Assembly: GCA_016839875.1 (NCBI GenBank)
Contig: JAEOTK010000223.1
Coordinates: forward strand, 1 to 64,000
Length of the DNA stretch: 64,000 nt
Source of the DNA: Candidatus Heimdallarchaeota archaeon
GTDB lineage: Archaea; Asgardarchaeota; Heimdallarchaeia; Heimdallarchaeales; Heimdallarchaeaceae
Direction of reading: 5' to 3'
A program made the position numbers and the translations under genes. This document shows positions 43,569 through 50,760 of the stretch, in pieces. How positions within the stretch are numbered: the stretch's first letter is position 1; every line of letters begins with the position of its first letter. Under the pieces are notes generated by a model. The model made no database searches and was not told where the DNA came from. It saw nothing but the letters and a program-made list of their open reading frames with translations.

Positions 43569-43757
43569 ATGTCCAAAGCTTGTCGTGTATGTCACTTAAT
43601 AACTGAAAAGACTGCAAGTATTTGTCCAAACTGCAAAACACAAGATCTTTCTTCTGAGTATACTGGTGAAGTTTTTATTTTAAATCCAGATGATAGTGAT
43701 GTTTCAAAACAAATGAAAATCACAAAGAAAGGACATTATGCACTTCGAGTTCGGTGA
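43569..43757 (+). CDS. spt4: Transcription elongation factor Spt4 (RpoE2)
   Basis: The 62-residue zinc protein is the partner of Spt5 in archaeal elongation. The zinc ligands are CRVCHLI and CPNCKTQDL, followed by the GEVFILNPDDSDVSKQM strand that pairs with the Spt5 NGN domain and the GHYALRVR end. It starts without spacer after rpo7, and its stop overlaps the GTG of the next gene by four bases. Confidence 0.95.
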   Translation: MSKACRVCHLITEKTASICPNCKTQDLSSEYTGEVFILNPDDSDVSKQMKITKKGHYALRVR

Positions 43758-44305
43758 AACTCGTGCCCCCTATGAAATCAGGTAGTTATATTCTGCCTGA
43801 GAATCAACGAGAGTATTTTAAAAAACCTCTAGGTCCGTTATATGAAACCGAGGAGAAAATAAAAAAAATAATTTCTTCTCTATCTGAAGATGATTCAATA
43901 ACTAAAGTTATCACAGTTGGTGATGTAACAACTGAGGTTCTTCTTAACAATAAATTAATACCTGATCTTGCAGTTGTTGATGAACATGTTCAGAGAAAAA
44001 GAATTTCTCTGATTGATATCAGTAATTTCGAAATTGTAGAAGCAGAAAACCCTGCTGGAACAATAACAGCTAAAGCATGGAGTGAAATTAAGAAAGCTTT
44101 GAAAATATCTGATATCAAAATTATTATTAGAATAGAGGGGGAAGAGGATTTACTAGTCCTACCTGTCATTTATGAAGCTCCTCTCAATTCAAAAGTCTTA
44201 TATGGACAACCAAATGAAGGATTAGTAGTAGTAACCGTTAATGAAGAAATAAAGCAGAAAATTAAGAATTTAATGCGAAAAATGGTGAAGATTGATGAAA
44301 ATTGA
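43754..44305 (+). CDS. GTP-dependent dephospho-CoA kinase (DUF359)
   Basis: The 183-residue protein matches the archaeal GTP-dependent dephospho-CoA kinase that completes coenzyme A synthesis: KVITVGDVTTEVLL, IPDLAVVDEHVQRK, AENPAGTI and the VIYEAPLNSKVLYGQPNEGL end. GTG start overlapping the Spt4 stop. The gene is commonly found between spt4 and the eS24 gene in archaea, which supports the call. Confidence 0.92.
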   Translation: MKLVPPMKSGSYILPENQREYFKKPLGPLYETEEKIKKIISSLSEDDSITKVITVGDVTTEVLLNNKLIPDLAVVDEHVQRKRISLIDISNFEIVEAENPAGTITAKAWSEIKKALKISDIKIIIRIEGEEDLLVLPVIYEAPLNSKVLYGQPNEGLVVVTVNEEIKQKIKNLMRKMVKIDEN

Positions 44306-44594
44306 AATTGTCAAGAAAACAGAGAACAAATTACTGGAACGGATAGAAGTAGAGGCAGCAATTGAGCATCTTGGTCAACCTGTTCCAACAAGAGATTCAT
44401 TCCTCTCGAAAATAGCTGCTCAAATGAACAAAGAGAGAAACCAAGTTGTTCTAATAAAAATGCAAGCTAAGTATGGTGTCGGACGTAGTAAAGCACTAGT
44501 TCACATTTATGAAAGCTCAGACAGAGCTAAACTTGTAGAGAAAGAATATCTTCTAAAAAGATCCGGAATCGTTGGAGAAAAACAAGCAGAGTAA
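44295..44594 (+). CDS. rps24e: Small ribosomal subunit protein eS24
   Basis: The 99-residue protein has the eS24 start KIEIVKKTENKLLERIE, the PVPTRDSFLSKIAAQMN segment and QAKYGVGRSKALVHIYES, the family signature. GGTGA at 44284-44288 lies seven bases (from GGTG) before the ATG at 44295, so the preceding TTG is not needed. The gene overlaps the end of the kinase gene by 11 bases. Confidence 0.96.
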   Translation: MKIEIVKKTENKLLERIEVEAAIEHLGQPVPTRDSFLSKIAAQMNKERNQVVLIKMQAKYGVGRSKALVHIYESSDRAKLVEKEYLLKRSGIVGEKQAE

Positions 44595-44606
44595 TTGGTG
44601 ATAATA

Positions 44607-44777
44607 ATGAGTTCAACACATAAAAGGTACAAAGTTGAAGGGGATACAGTAACAAGAAAGAAGAAAGTATGTGAACGCTGTGGTGATTCTGTTTACATGG
44701 CTGAGCATCCTGATCGTCAAACTTGTGGTAAGTGTGGTTTTACAATATATAAGCGAGGAAGGAAGACTACAAGTTAA
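44607..44777 (+). CDS. rps27ae: Small ribosomal subunit protein eS31 (S27ae)
   Basis: The 56-residue zinc protein has HKRYKVEGDTVTRKKKVCER and two CxxC pairs (CERC and CGKCGF) spaced as in S27ae. In eukaryotes this protein is made as a ubiquitin fusion; here it stands alone with no ubiquitin-like lead. GGTGAT at 44597-44602 fixes the ATG at 44607; the frame could be read from a TTG at 44595 but that would include the ribosome binding site. Confidence 0.96.
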   Translation: MSSTHKRYKVEGDTVTRKKKVCERCGDSVYMAEHPDRQTCGKCGFTIYKRGRKTTS

Positions 44778-44826
44778 TTTCTTATTTTGAATCGAAATAT
44801 TTAACTTTATTATATCGTTCTTACAT

Positions 44827-44897
44827 TGGCGAATGACTGGTTGAGACGGCTTAGATGTGCTCTTCACACATAGGATAGAGAAAAACGTAGGACGCCA
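44827..44897 (+). ncRNA. Candidate small structured RNA, 71 bases
   Basis: This GC-richer stretch between eS31 and the next gene is bounded by TGGCG (44827-44831) and CGCCA (44893-44897), which pair perfectly, and contains a hairpin ATGTG-CTCTTCA-CACAT (44855-44871). AAATATTTAA at 44795-44804 would be a TATA box at the right distance, and six T residues at 44907-44912 a terminator. It lacks a tRNA T arm, and I find no clear C/D boxes or ACA end. No protein frame crosses it. The class is unknown and the strand follows the promoter/terminator pattern. Confidence 0.4.
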
Positions 44898-45005
44898 TTA
44901 TCAATCTTTTTTATCAAAGGCAATAGCATTCAAGAAAAAACATTTAAAGTCGTACCAATACTAATTTCAATTGACAATTTATATAGCATAACTGAGGATA
45001 CATAC

Positions 45006-45518
45006 ATGAAAAATCTTGAAATAAATATTCCAGAAGGTTTGTTTGAGTATATAACAAAATTAGTTGAAGAGAAATCCTTTGAATCTGTTGAATCATATAT
45101 ATCTCATGCAGCTCAATGGCTAGCGGAATTATATGGTTTTGGAGAACAAAAAGAAGGAAAAAGTCTGAGTAAATTAATTGTTGATTTAATTGTTTCAAAC
45201 ATCAGCAAAGAAGTTAAACCAGCTCAAAAAGCTAAACCAACTAAAGCAGTTGCTGAAGATGATGTTGAAGAAACACCAAAAGCAGTTCCACAAAATGCAG
45301 ATATTCCCAATCTAGATTTAATTCTTGAATCTTTTGGATCATCTAAATTCATGTTTGAAGATGCTATTTTTGCATCATGTCAGTTTGCAGCATTAAAGCA
45401 AGGAAATCCTCCCTTATCAAAAGAAGAATTTCAAAAATCATTGCAACAAATGGAAGAGGGTGGAATATTGATGAATATCAAACAAGGAGAAAAATTAATG
45501 TGGAAAAGAACTGATTAA
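45006..45518 (+). CDS. Uncharacterised two-domain protein
   Basis: The 170-residue protein starts with a segment like a ribbon-helix-helix or short strand-helix unit (EINIPEGLFEYITKLVEE, then ESVESYISHAAQWLAELYGF), continues through an A/K/P/E-rich linker (about 70-100) and ends with a helical, possibly winged-helix domain (FEDAIFASCQFAALK, LSKEEFQKSLQQMEEGG). Such a layout would suit a DNA-binding or adaptor protein, but I do not recognise the family. A TATA-like TTTATATAGC lies near 44978. Confidence 0.6.
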   Translation: MKNLEINIPEGLFEYITKLVEEKSFESVESYISHAAQWLAELYGFGEQKEGKSLSKLIVDLIVSNISKEVKPAQKAKPTKAVAEDDVEETPKAVPQNADIPNLDLILESFGSSKFMFEDAIFASCQFAALKQGNPPLSKEEFQKSLQQMEEGGILMNIKQGEKLMWKRTD

Positions 45519-45543
45519 TTTCCCATTCCTCTATTTCTTAATA

Positions 45544-46227
45544 TCAGCTCTCAATCATTGCATTTGCCATTTTATTTAGAATTTCTTTAGGATCTTTTGC
45601 TTTCACAAAACCTGATGCTAGTAGTACTCCTTTTGCTCCTAATTTTAGAGCTTCTGAAACATCTTGCGAAGTCGATACACCAGCACCAACTAATGGCTGA
45701 ACAGATGTATTTATTTCTTGAATAGCCTTTATGGTTTCTTTTACTAAATCTGGTTTAGTGGTTACAGAAACACCACTTCCAATAAGCTCAGGAGGTTCCA
45801 TTGCACAAGCAATTGGAGCTAATGCAGAGACAGCTTTGCTTGTTTGCAAATTATTTGAGCATACACAAGTAAAGAAACCAAGGTCTTTTGCTTTCGTAAC
45901 AATCCTTTCAATATTAGCCAGAGTTATTCTGTGTTCTGAATGATTTACTAATGATCCTACAGTTCCATTTTCCCGTAGAGCTTCCATTAGATTATTTCCA
46001 GTAAAACTTCCTGGTTCATTGAAATCTACATGTTGTGCTAATACAGGAATTTCAACAGATTGCGAGATTTGTTTTAAATCAACAGTTTGAGGACATACTG
46101 CGATTTCAACACCAACTTCCTTAGCTACGTCTTCAGCGATTTTTGAGAGATTCAGACCTCTCTCACCTACGGTTTCAAGATAATTTTTGTAATTTAAGAT
46201 TATAACAGGAAATGAGATTTTTGACAT
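45544..46227 (-). CDS. tpiA: Triosephosphate isomerase, archaeal type
   Basis: TIM interconverts dihydroxyacetone phosphate and glyceraldehyde 3-phosphate. The 227-residue length is the short archaeal form. The active-site residues are present: the NxK lysine in ILNYKNY, the histidine in LVNHSEHR, the catalytic glutamate in AMEPPELIGSG and the phosphate loop GAGVSTSQDV with GVLLASG. It is a single gene, convergent with the one at 45006. Confidence 0.96.
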   Translation of the reverse strand: MSKISFPVIILNYKNYLETVGERGLNLSKIAEDVAKEVGVEIAVCPQTVDLKQISQSVEIPVLAQHVDFNEPGSFTGNNLMEALRENGTVGSLVNHSEHRITLANIERIVTKAKDLGFFTCVCSNNLQTSKAVSALAPIACAMEPPELIGSGVSVTTKPDLVKETIKAIQEINTSVQPLVGAGVSTSQDVSEALKLGAKGVLLASGFVKAKDPKEILNKMANAMIES

Positions 46228-46298
46228 AATTTTATAATGTACAATGTGTTTAAAAAAGTTCCTTGAGAAAAAAAATCATGGCTACAACTTTTGAAATC

Positions 46299-46308
46299 TT
46301 TATATATT
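46299..46308 (+). promoter_or_regulatory. TATA-like box for the roadblock operon
   Basis: TTTATATATT lies about 50 bases before the TTG start of the roadblock gene, predicting transcription start near 46333 and a leader that includes GGTGAT at 46349-46354. Confidence 0.45.
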
Positions 46309-46357
46309 GTAAGCACAAATAAGACATATAGAGATTCAAATACTCTTGGTGATTTAA

Positions 46358-46876
46358 TTGTATGGTGCTGACCAAATAAATGCAATTCTACATGAGATTA
46401 TAACAAGTGATGCTAATATCAACCATGTAATATTAGCAGATAAGACAGGATTAACACTTGCATATTCTTCTCGTTTTGCTTTTGATGAATTCGAGACAGA
46501 AGCTTTAGGAGCTATTGCTAGCGCAGTTTATTTAGCTAGTGAACAGCAAGGTCAAAATGTAGGATTAAATGTATTAGATATTATTATTTCAGAATTTGAA
46601 GACGGATTAATTCTAGTTGCTAGTTGTGGAAGTACAGTGTTGTGTCTTATTACTGATACTGGTGTAGCTCTTGGTATGGTTAGACGAACCATGAAAATGG
46701 CTGCTGAGAAAATAAGAAACATATTAGATGTTGAAGCAAAACCTGTACCTGCTCCAGAAGCTAAACCCACACCAGCTGCTGCTCCAGTTGAACCAGTAGT
46801 AGTGGAAGAAAAGAAAGTTCAAGATGAGTTTATTTCAGATTTGGAGCTAGCTTTGCGAGAATTAGAGCAATTCTAA
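46358..46876 (+). CDS. Roadblock/LC7-domain protein
   Basis: The 172-residue protein has a roadblock domain in residues 1 to about 125: QINAILHEIITSDANINHVI, LADKTGLTLAYSS, a long central helix ETEALGAIASAVYLASEQQG, and LILVASCGSTVLCLITD. A proline/alanine-rich linker and an acidic helix (FISDLELALRELEQF) follow. Roadblock proteins dimerise and, as in MglB or Ragulator, regulate small GTPases. The TTG start is supported by GGTGAT six bases away (from GGTG). The RAD55-like gene follows 19 bases downstream. Confidence 0.88.
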   Translation: MYGADQINAILHEIITSDANINHVILADKTGLTLAYSSRFAFDEFETEALGAIASAVYLASEQQGQNVGLNVLDIIISEFEDGLILVASCGSTVLCLITDTGVALGMVRRTMKMAAEKIRNILDVEAKPVPAPEAKPTPAAAPVEPVVVEEKKVQDEFISDLELALRELEQF

Positions 46877-46895
46877 TTTCAATATTACCTGAGGA

Positions 46896-47735
46896 ATGTC
46901 AATGGATTCAAATTCAACAAAAGAAGGAATAGAAAGAATAGGTAAAAAAAAGGCTGCAGTAGACTCGAGAGGAGAACTAATTCTAACTGGAATTAGGTCA
47001 TTAGATCACAAACTTGGAATGGAAATGTCCTCTCGTCGTGGACTACCTAAGGGTTCACTTATTCTTGTTAGCTATCCCTCAGGAACCGTAATTCCTACAC
47101 TTTTTGTTCAAAGAATACTATTGAATTGGGCACAAAAGAAAGAGGACAATACTGTTTTTTATGTACACAGTAGCAGACCATACAATCATGTATTGAACTC
47201 CTTTCAAGCGTATGAATGGGATGTAACTCCTTACGAAGGTAAAAACTGGTTTTTTGAAAATATGTTTGATCTTTCAAGCTCAGCAATGACATCTACAATG
47301 AAACTAGGTAAGATTGAAGTGAAGCGCAAAACATATGTAAAACGCGTCATAGACAGAATGCTTCATGTTAAGGAAAATCAAAAAAAGAATTGTTTTAGTG
47401 TTTTTGATGATTTATTGTGGATGAAAGAAGATAGATTAGATGAAGATTCAAATGCATTGATTAATTTTCTAAGAAGTACTATTTTATCATTCACAGAGCT
47501 TGGTGGTGTCCATTTCTTCTTATTACCTCAAGATGTCCTGGAACCAGTTGCTGAAAGGATTATTATGAATGCTGCAACAGGAATTTTCCACTTCTCTAGA
47601 AATACTTCAGGGAGCAGGATAAATGATACATTTGCTATAACAAAGCTGATGGGAGTAGCATACATTAGTGAAAATCTAGATATAACACCTTCAGAGGCTG
47701 AAGGATTCAAGATAGAGTCAACTGCGAAAATATAG
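46896..47735 (+). CDS. RAD55/KaiC-like protein with lost Walker A motif
   Basis: The 279-residue protein follows the RAD55/KaiC plan: TGIRSLDHKLGME, then GLPKGSLILVSYPSGTVIPT in the P-loop position, VFYVHSSRPYNHVLNSF, and FSVFDDLLWM as a Walker B-like strand. The nucleotide-binding G-x-G-K-T is replaced (SYPSGTVIPT), so ATP binding is doubtful. It lies between the roadblock gene and a coiled-coil gene, with 19-base and 8-base gaps, so all three are probably one operon. Confidence 0.6.
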   Translation: MSMDSNSTKEGIERIGKKKAAVDSRGELILTGIRSLDHKLGMEMSSRRGLPKGSLILVSYPSGTVIPTLFVQRILLNWAQKKEDNTVFYVHSSRPYNHVLNSFQAYEWDVTPYEGKNWFFENMFDLSSSAMTSTMKLGKIEVKRKTYVKRVIDRMLHVKENQKKNCFSVFDDLLWMKEDRLDEDSNALINFLRSTILSFTELGGVHFFLLPQDVLEPVAERIIMNAATGIFHFSRNTSGSRINDTFAITKLMGVAYISENLDITPSEAEGFKIESTAKI

Positions 47736-47743
47736 TGGTACTA

Positions 47744-48538
47744 ATGGAGCATAATGAAGAGAAGGAATTTGAAGACGCACCAGAACTAGTTGAAATTGCT
47801 AACGAAATTGAAAAACTTACCGAAGAAGTGCAAATTGCAAAGGAATCAAAACTAAGAAGAGAAAGACTAGAGAATTCTGAAACCTCCAAACGAAAGAAAC
47901 CTCTTGAAATTAATCCTGCAATTGAGTACATCAGTGGTTTACTTGAAAATTCTTCTGAGCAGATTGTTTCGGAAATGAAATCTGAATTCTTTAGGCTATT
48001 CAATTTTCTATCAAGCATGTTTTCTGTATCTCCAAATCATGTTGAAAAAAGATATGTTCCTCGGAACGATGTTTCGATTTCTGAAGATGAAGCATCTGGG
48101 AATATTGCAGACCAAATATCACCAGCTTCTAGTAGTGAGAAAGAGAAAATGCTCAAATTACTATTAGATGAAAGGGAATCTCTGATTTATGAATTGTCTG
48201 ATCAGATTGTTGCTATTGAAGCAGAAAAGAAGATCATCCAGGATAAAATTAAACTAATAGATGAAGAAAAATCAAAGTGGATAAATCAAAAAAATATCTT
48301 GGAAAGATTAGTAACAACAGACCCCAGATTCAATGTTATAAACTTGTTGAGAAGGATGGGAGTAATCGCTCCAATACAGTTATCATTTGTACTGGGCGTA
48401 TCGTTATCTCAAACAAAGAAATATATTCAAGAGCTTGAAGGAATGAAAATTCTACAAGTAAATGAGGATGGTACTGTGTCACTCCATTCTGAATTTGATG
48501 AAGAGACAATGAATATAAAAATTGAGAATGATAAATAA
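47744..48538 (+). CDS. Coiled-coil protein with C-terminal winged-helix domain
   Basis: The protein has an acidic N-terminal coiled coil (about 5-50), a middle amphipathic region (EIVSEMKSEFFRLF-like, about 70-95), a long second coiled coil (about 135-190, LIYELSDQIVAIEAEKKIIQ) and a C-terminal winged helix (about 195-250, VINLLRRMGVIAPIQLSFVL followed by a recognition-like helix). I take the ATG at 47744; a GTG at 47735 overlaps the upstream stop. Convergent with the Rab-like GTPase gene, 14 bases apart. Confidence 0.65.
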   Translation: MEHNEEKEFEDAPELVEIANEIEKLTEEVQIAKESKLRRERLENSETSKRKKPLEINPAIEYISGLLENSSEQIVSEMKSEFFRLFNFLSSMFSVSPNHVEKRYVPRNDVSISEDEASGNIADQISPASSSEKEKMLKLLLDERESLIYELSDQIVAIEAEKKIIQDKIKLIDEEKSKWINQKNILERLVTTDPRFNVINLLRRMGVIAPIQLSFVLGVSLSQTKKYIQELEGMKILQVNEDGTVSLHSEFDEETMNIKIENDK

Positions 48539-48552
48539 AACAAAAGAAAAGA

Positions 48553-49122
48553 TTATTGTTGAGCATAAAGTTTTTCGTAGAACAAAACAATATTCTGGAG
48601 TAATGTTTTGAATGCTTCGTCGACATTTTCACCAGTTTTAGCTGAAGTCTCAATATAAGGAACAGAGAAACCTGACCAGTTTGAAAGCGATCGGGCGTAT
48701 TCTTCTGATTGTTCTCTCATAATAGGATCTTTCGCTGTTGCTCGTAGATCTGATTTGTTTCCAATAAGAACAATAGGAACAACTCGATTGCTATTGTTTT
48801 TTAACAACTCGGCAATCCAAGAAGGAATGTTTTCGAAACTGGAACGACGAGAAATATCAAAAACCAGCAAACATCCAGAAGTACCTCTATAGTAAACTTC
48901 ACGAACAGCTGAAAATCTTTGTTGTCCTGCAAGATCCCATATCTGTGCAACGAAATCTTGGTCATCTATACGTAAACGCTTAACTGCAAAATCAGCTCCA
49001 ATAGTCATTGAATAACCATCTTTGAACCCTTCACCTAGATAGGTTTTTCTCAAAGATGTTTTACCCACAGCTCCATCACCGAGTAGAGTAATTTTGAATA
49101 TTTTTCTTTGTCCGGCCGCCAT
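48553..49122 (-). CDS. Rab-like small GTPase
   Basis: The 189-residue protein has all G motifs: LLGDGAVGKTSLRK (G1), a threonine in YSMTIGADF (G2), WDLAGQQRF (G3, glutamine present), LIGNKSD (G4) and ETSAKTGENVDEAF (G5), the last being close to eukaryotic Rab sequences. The effector region with WDLAGQQRFSAVREVYYRG is also Rab-like. No prenylation cysteine is present (ends LYAQQ). It lies tail-to-tail with the roadblock/RAD55-like/coiled-coil operon; GGGG precedes the ATG. Confidence 0.95.
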   Translation of the reverse strand: MAAGQRKIFKITLLGDGAVGKTSLRKTYLGEGFKDGYSMTIGADFAVKRLRIDDQDFVAQIWDLAGQQRFSAVREVYYRGTSGCLLVFDISRRSSFENIPSWIAELLKNNSNRVVPIVLIGNKSDLRATAKDPIMREQSEEYARSLSNWSGFSVPYIETSAKTGENVDEAFKTLLQNIVLFYEKLYAQQ

Positions 49123-49281
49123 TATTTTCCCCTAGTTCGACAATAATAACACTATAGAAACTATTGTTTACATTGCTTTAAATACATTGTGTTAATTCTA
49201 TCTACCGTCTATTCTAAATCCTAATAGGTTTTATCTTAATGTCTTCAAACTCAGTTTTAATAAAAAAATGAGTTTGCCTTC

Positions 49282-49848
49282 TTAATGTTCACCAGGTTTC
49301 TCAAATACGTCAAGCCAAGGTAATTCAAATGAAAACCAAATGAATATTATGAAGGACACAACTATTAGGAATATTATTATGATTTTAATAGAAAGATTGA
49401 ATTCTATTTTTTCTGTATTTTCGTCTAAAATAGCTGCCATGATTCCGGTTAGGAAGACAACTACTAATGCCCAAGCTAATTCTCTAGCCAATCCAATTTC
49501 ATGACCAACAAATGCTGGTACAATGTACCATACTACAAAGATGATCCATGGCACAAGCAAGCTTGATATCAATCTTGAAAAGACAAATGAATTTACATTT
49601 TCCACTTTCTTTCTTTTTATTAGATACTCAACCCCTATTAGAAGCAAATATGCAAAAAATCCTAATTTCAGATGTTGAAAAACGGATTCATCTGTTCCTG
49701 CTATTGCTTGAAAGAATACGTTCTGATGTACTACTGTATATAGAAAGTGCAATATAGCAAAAAATGCTACGAAGATAAAGCTTTTCAGAGCTATAAACCC
49801 TATCCTCTTCTTATTATCATTAAACCAAATTGTTAACATTTCATTCAT
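49282..49848 (-). CDS. Multi-pass membrane protein (DUF6512-like)
   Basis: The 188-residue protein has about five to six membrane helices, for example FIALKSFIFVAFFAILHFLY, LLVPWIIFVVWYIVPAFVG, ALVVVFLTGIMAAI and IIIIFLIVVSFIIFIWFSF. The segment AGTDESVFQHLKLGFFAYLL has the E-S-V-x-x-H-x-K pattern that I associate with DUF6512. Role unknown. It is a single gene between the Rab-like GTPase and nth. Confidence 0.6.
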   Translation of the reverse strand: MNEMLTIWFNDNKKRIGFIALKSFIFVAFFAILHFLYTVVHQNVFFQAIAGTDESVFQHLKLGFFAYLLLIGVEYLIKRKKVENVNSFVFSRLISSLLVPWIIFVVWYIVPAFVGHEIGLARELAWALVVVFLTGIMAAILDENTEKIEFNLSIKIIIIFLIVVSFIIFIWFSFELPWLDVFEKPGEH

Positions 49849-49974
49849 AAAAAATCAACTATTTATTTCAAATTTCTATCCGTGTAAAAGGTTTTAAATC
49901 TAGGCTATTTACAAAAGAACAGCAAGGTTTATTCTTTCAAAAAGTATAAAACGCTCTATATTTCTTTTGGTTCA

Positions 49975-50625
49975 ATGAGTGATGTAGCTTATAATCGCGA
50001 ACTAGAAATTCTAAATTTATTAGAGGAACATTATCCAAGTTTTAAAGGAGGATTAACAAACTATGAGTCTTCATTTCAATTACTAGTTGCAACAATCTTA
50101 AGTGCCCAGAGTACTGATAAACAAGTCAACTCTATTACACGGGACCTCTTTGCTCGATATCCCGATCCCAGTTCTTTCGCTCAAGCCCCCATAGAAGAAA
50201 TCGAAAAGGCAATTGCTAAGGTTGGTCTGTATAAGAACAAAGCAAAGTTCATCAAAGAAATGTCAGCAAAACTTGTTCAAGATTACAATTCTGAAGTGCC
50301 TACTACTATCCAGGAACTTACAAAACTACCAGGAATCGGAAGAAAAACTGCAAATGTTCTACTAAATGATTGGTATGAGATACATGAAGGAATTGCGGTA
50401 GATACACATGTCAAAAGGATTTCTTTCCGATTGGGTTTTACAGATTATACAGATCCAGTTAAAATTGAGAGAGATTTAATGGAAATTATTCCTGAAGAAA
50501 AATGGGGAGGGATAACTCATTTACTAATCTCTCATGGACGAGTGATTTGTAAAGCTCCCAAACCAAAATGTGATGAATGCTTTCTCCTCATTTTATGTCC
50601 TAGACAGGGAGTTACAGACGTCTAA
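49975..50625 (+). CDS. nth: Endonuclease III (Nth) with Fe-S cluster
   Basis: A base-excision DNA glycosylase/AP lyase for oxidised pyrimidines. The 216-residue protein has the helix-hairpin-helix LPGIGRKTANVLLND with the catalytic lysine, the catalytic aspartate in VDTHVKRISFRLG, and the C-terminal cluster motif ICKAPKPKCDECFLLILC (C-x6-C-x2-C-x5-C). All residues expected of an active bifunctional glycosylase are present. Confidence 0.96.
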   Translation: MSDVAYNRELEILNLLEEHYPSFKGGLTNYESSFQLLVATILSAQSTDKQVNSITRDLFARYPDPSSFAQAPIEEIEKAIAKVGLYKNKAKFIKEMSAKLVQDYNSEVPTTIQELTKLPGIGRKTANVLLNDWYEIHEGIAVDTHVKRISFRLGFTDYTDPVKIERDLMEIIPEEKWGGITHLLISHGRVICKAPKPKCDECFLLILCPRQGVTDV

Positions 50626-50760
50626 ATCTATCTAGAATATTTTGCCTTTTGTATATTCTTTTTAAGTAAGATAATTTATTTCTATACTGCAATAAAACTT
50701 ATGTAGGAAACAAATACCTAGTTAATTGCAGAAAAATAATTTCAAAGAAGGATGAACTAA

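Noticed and set aside
44607..44777. Possible ubiquitin-eS31 fusion, as in eukaryotes
   Set aside because: The frame has a clear ribosome binding site just ahead of eS31 and the upstream gene is eS24; there is no ubiquitin-like sequence.
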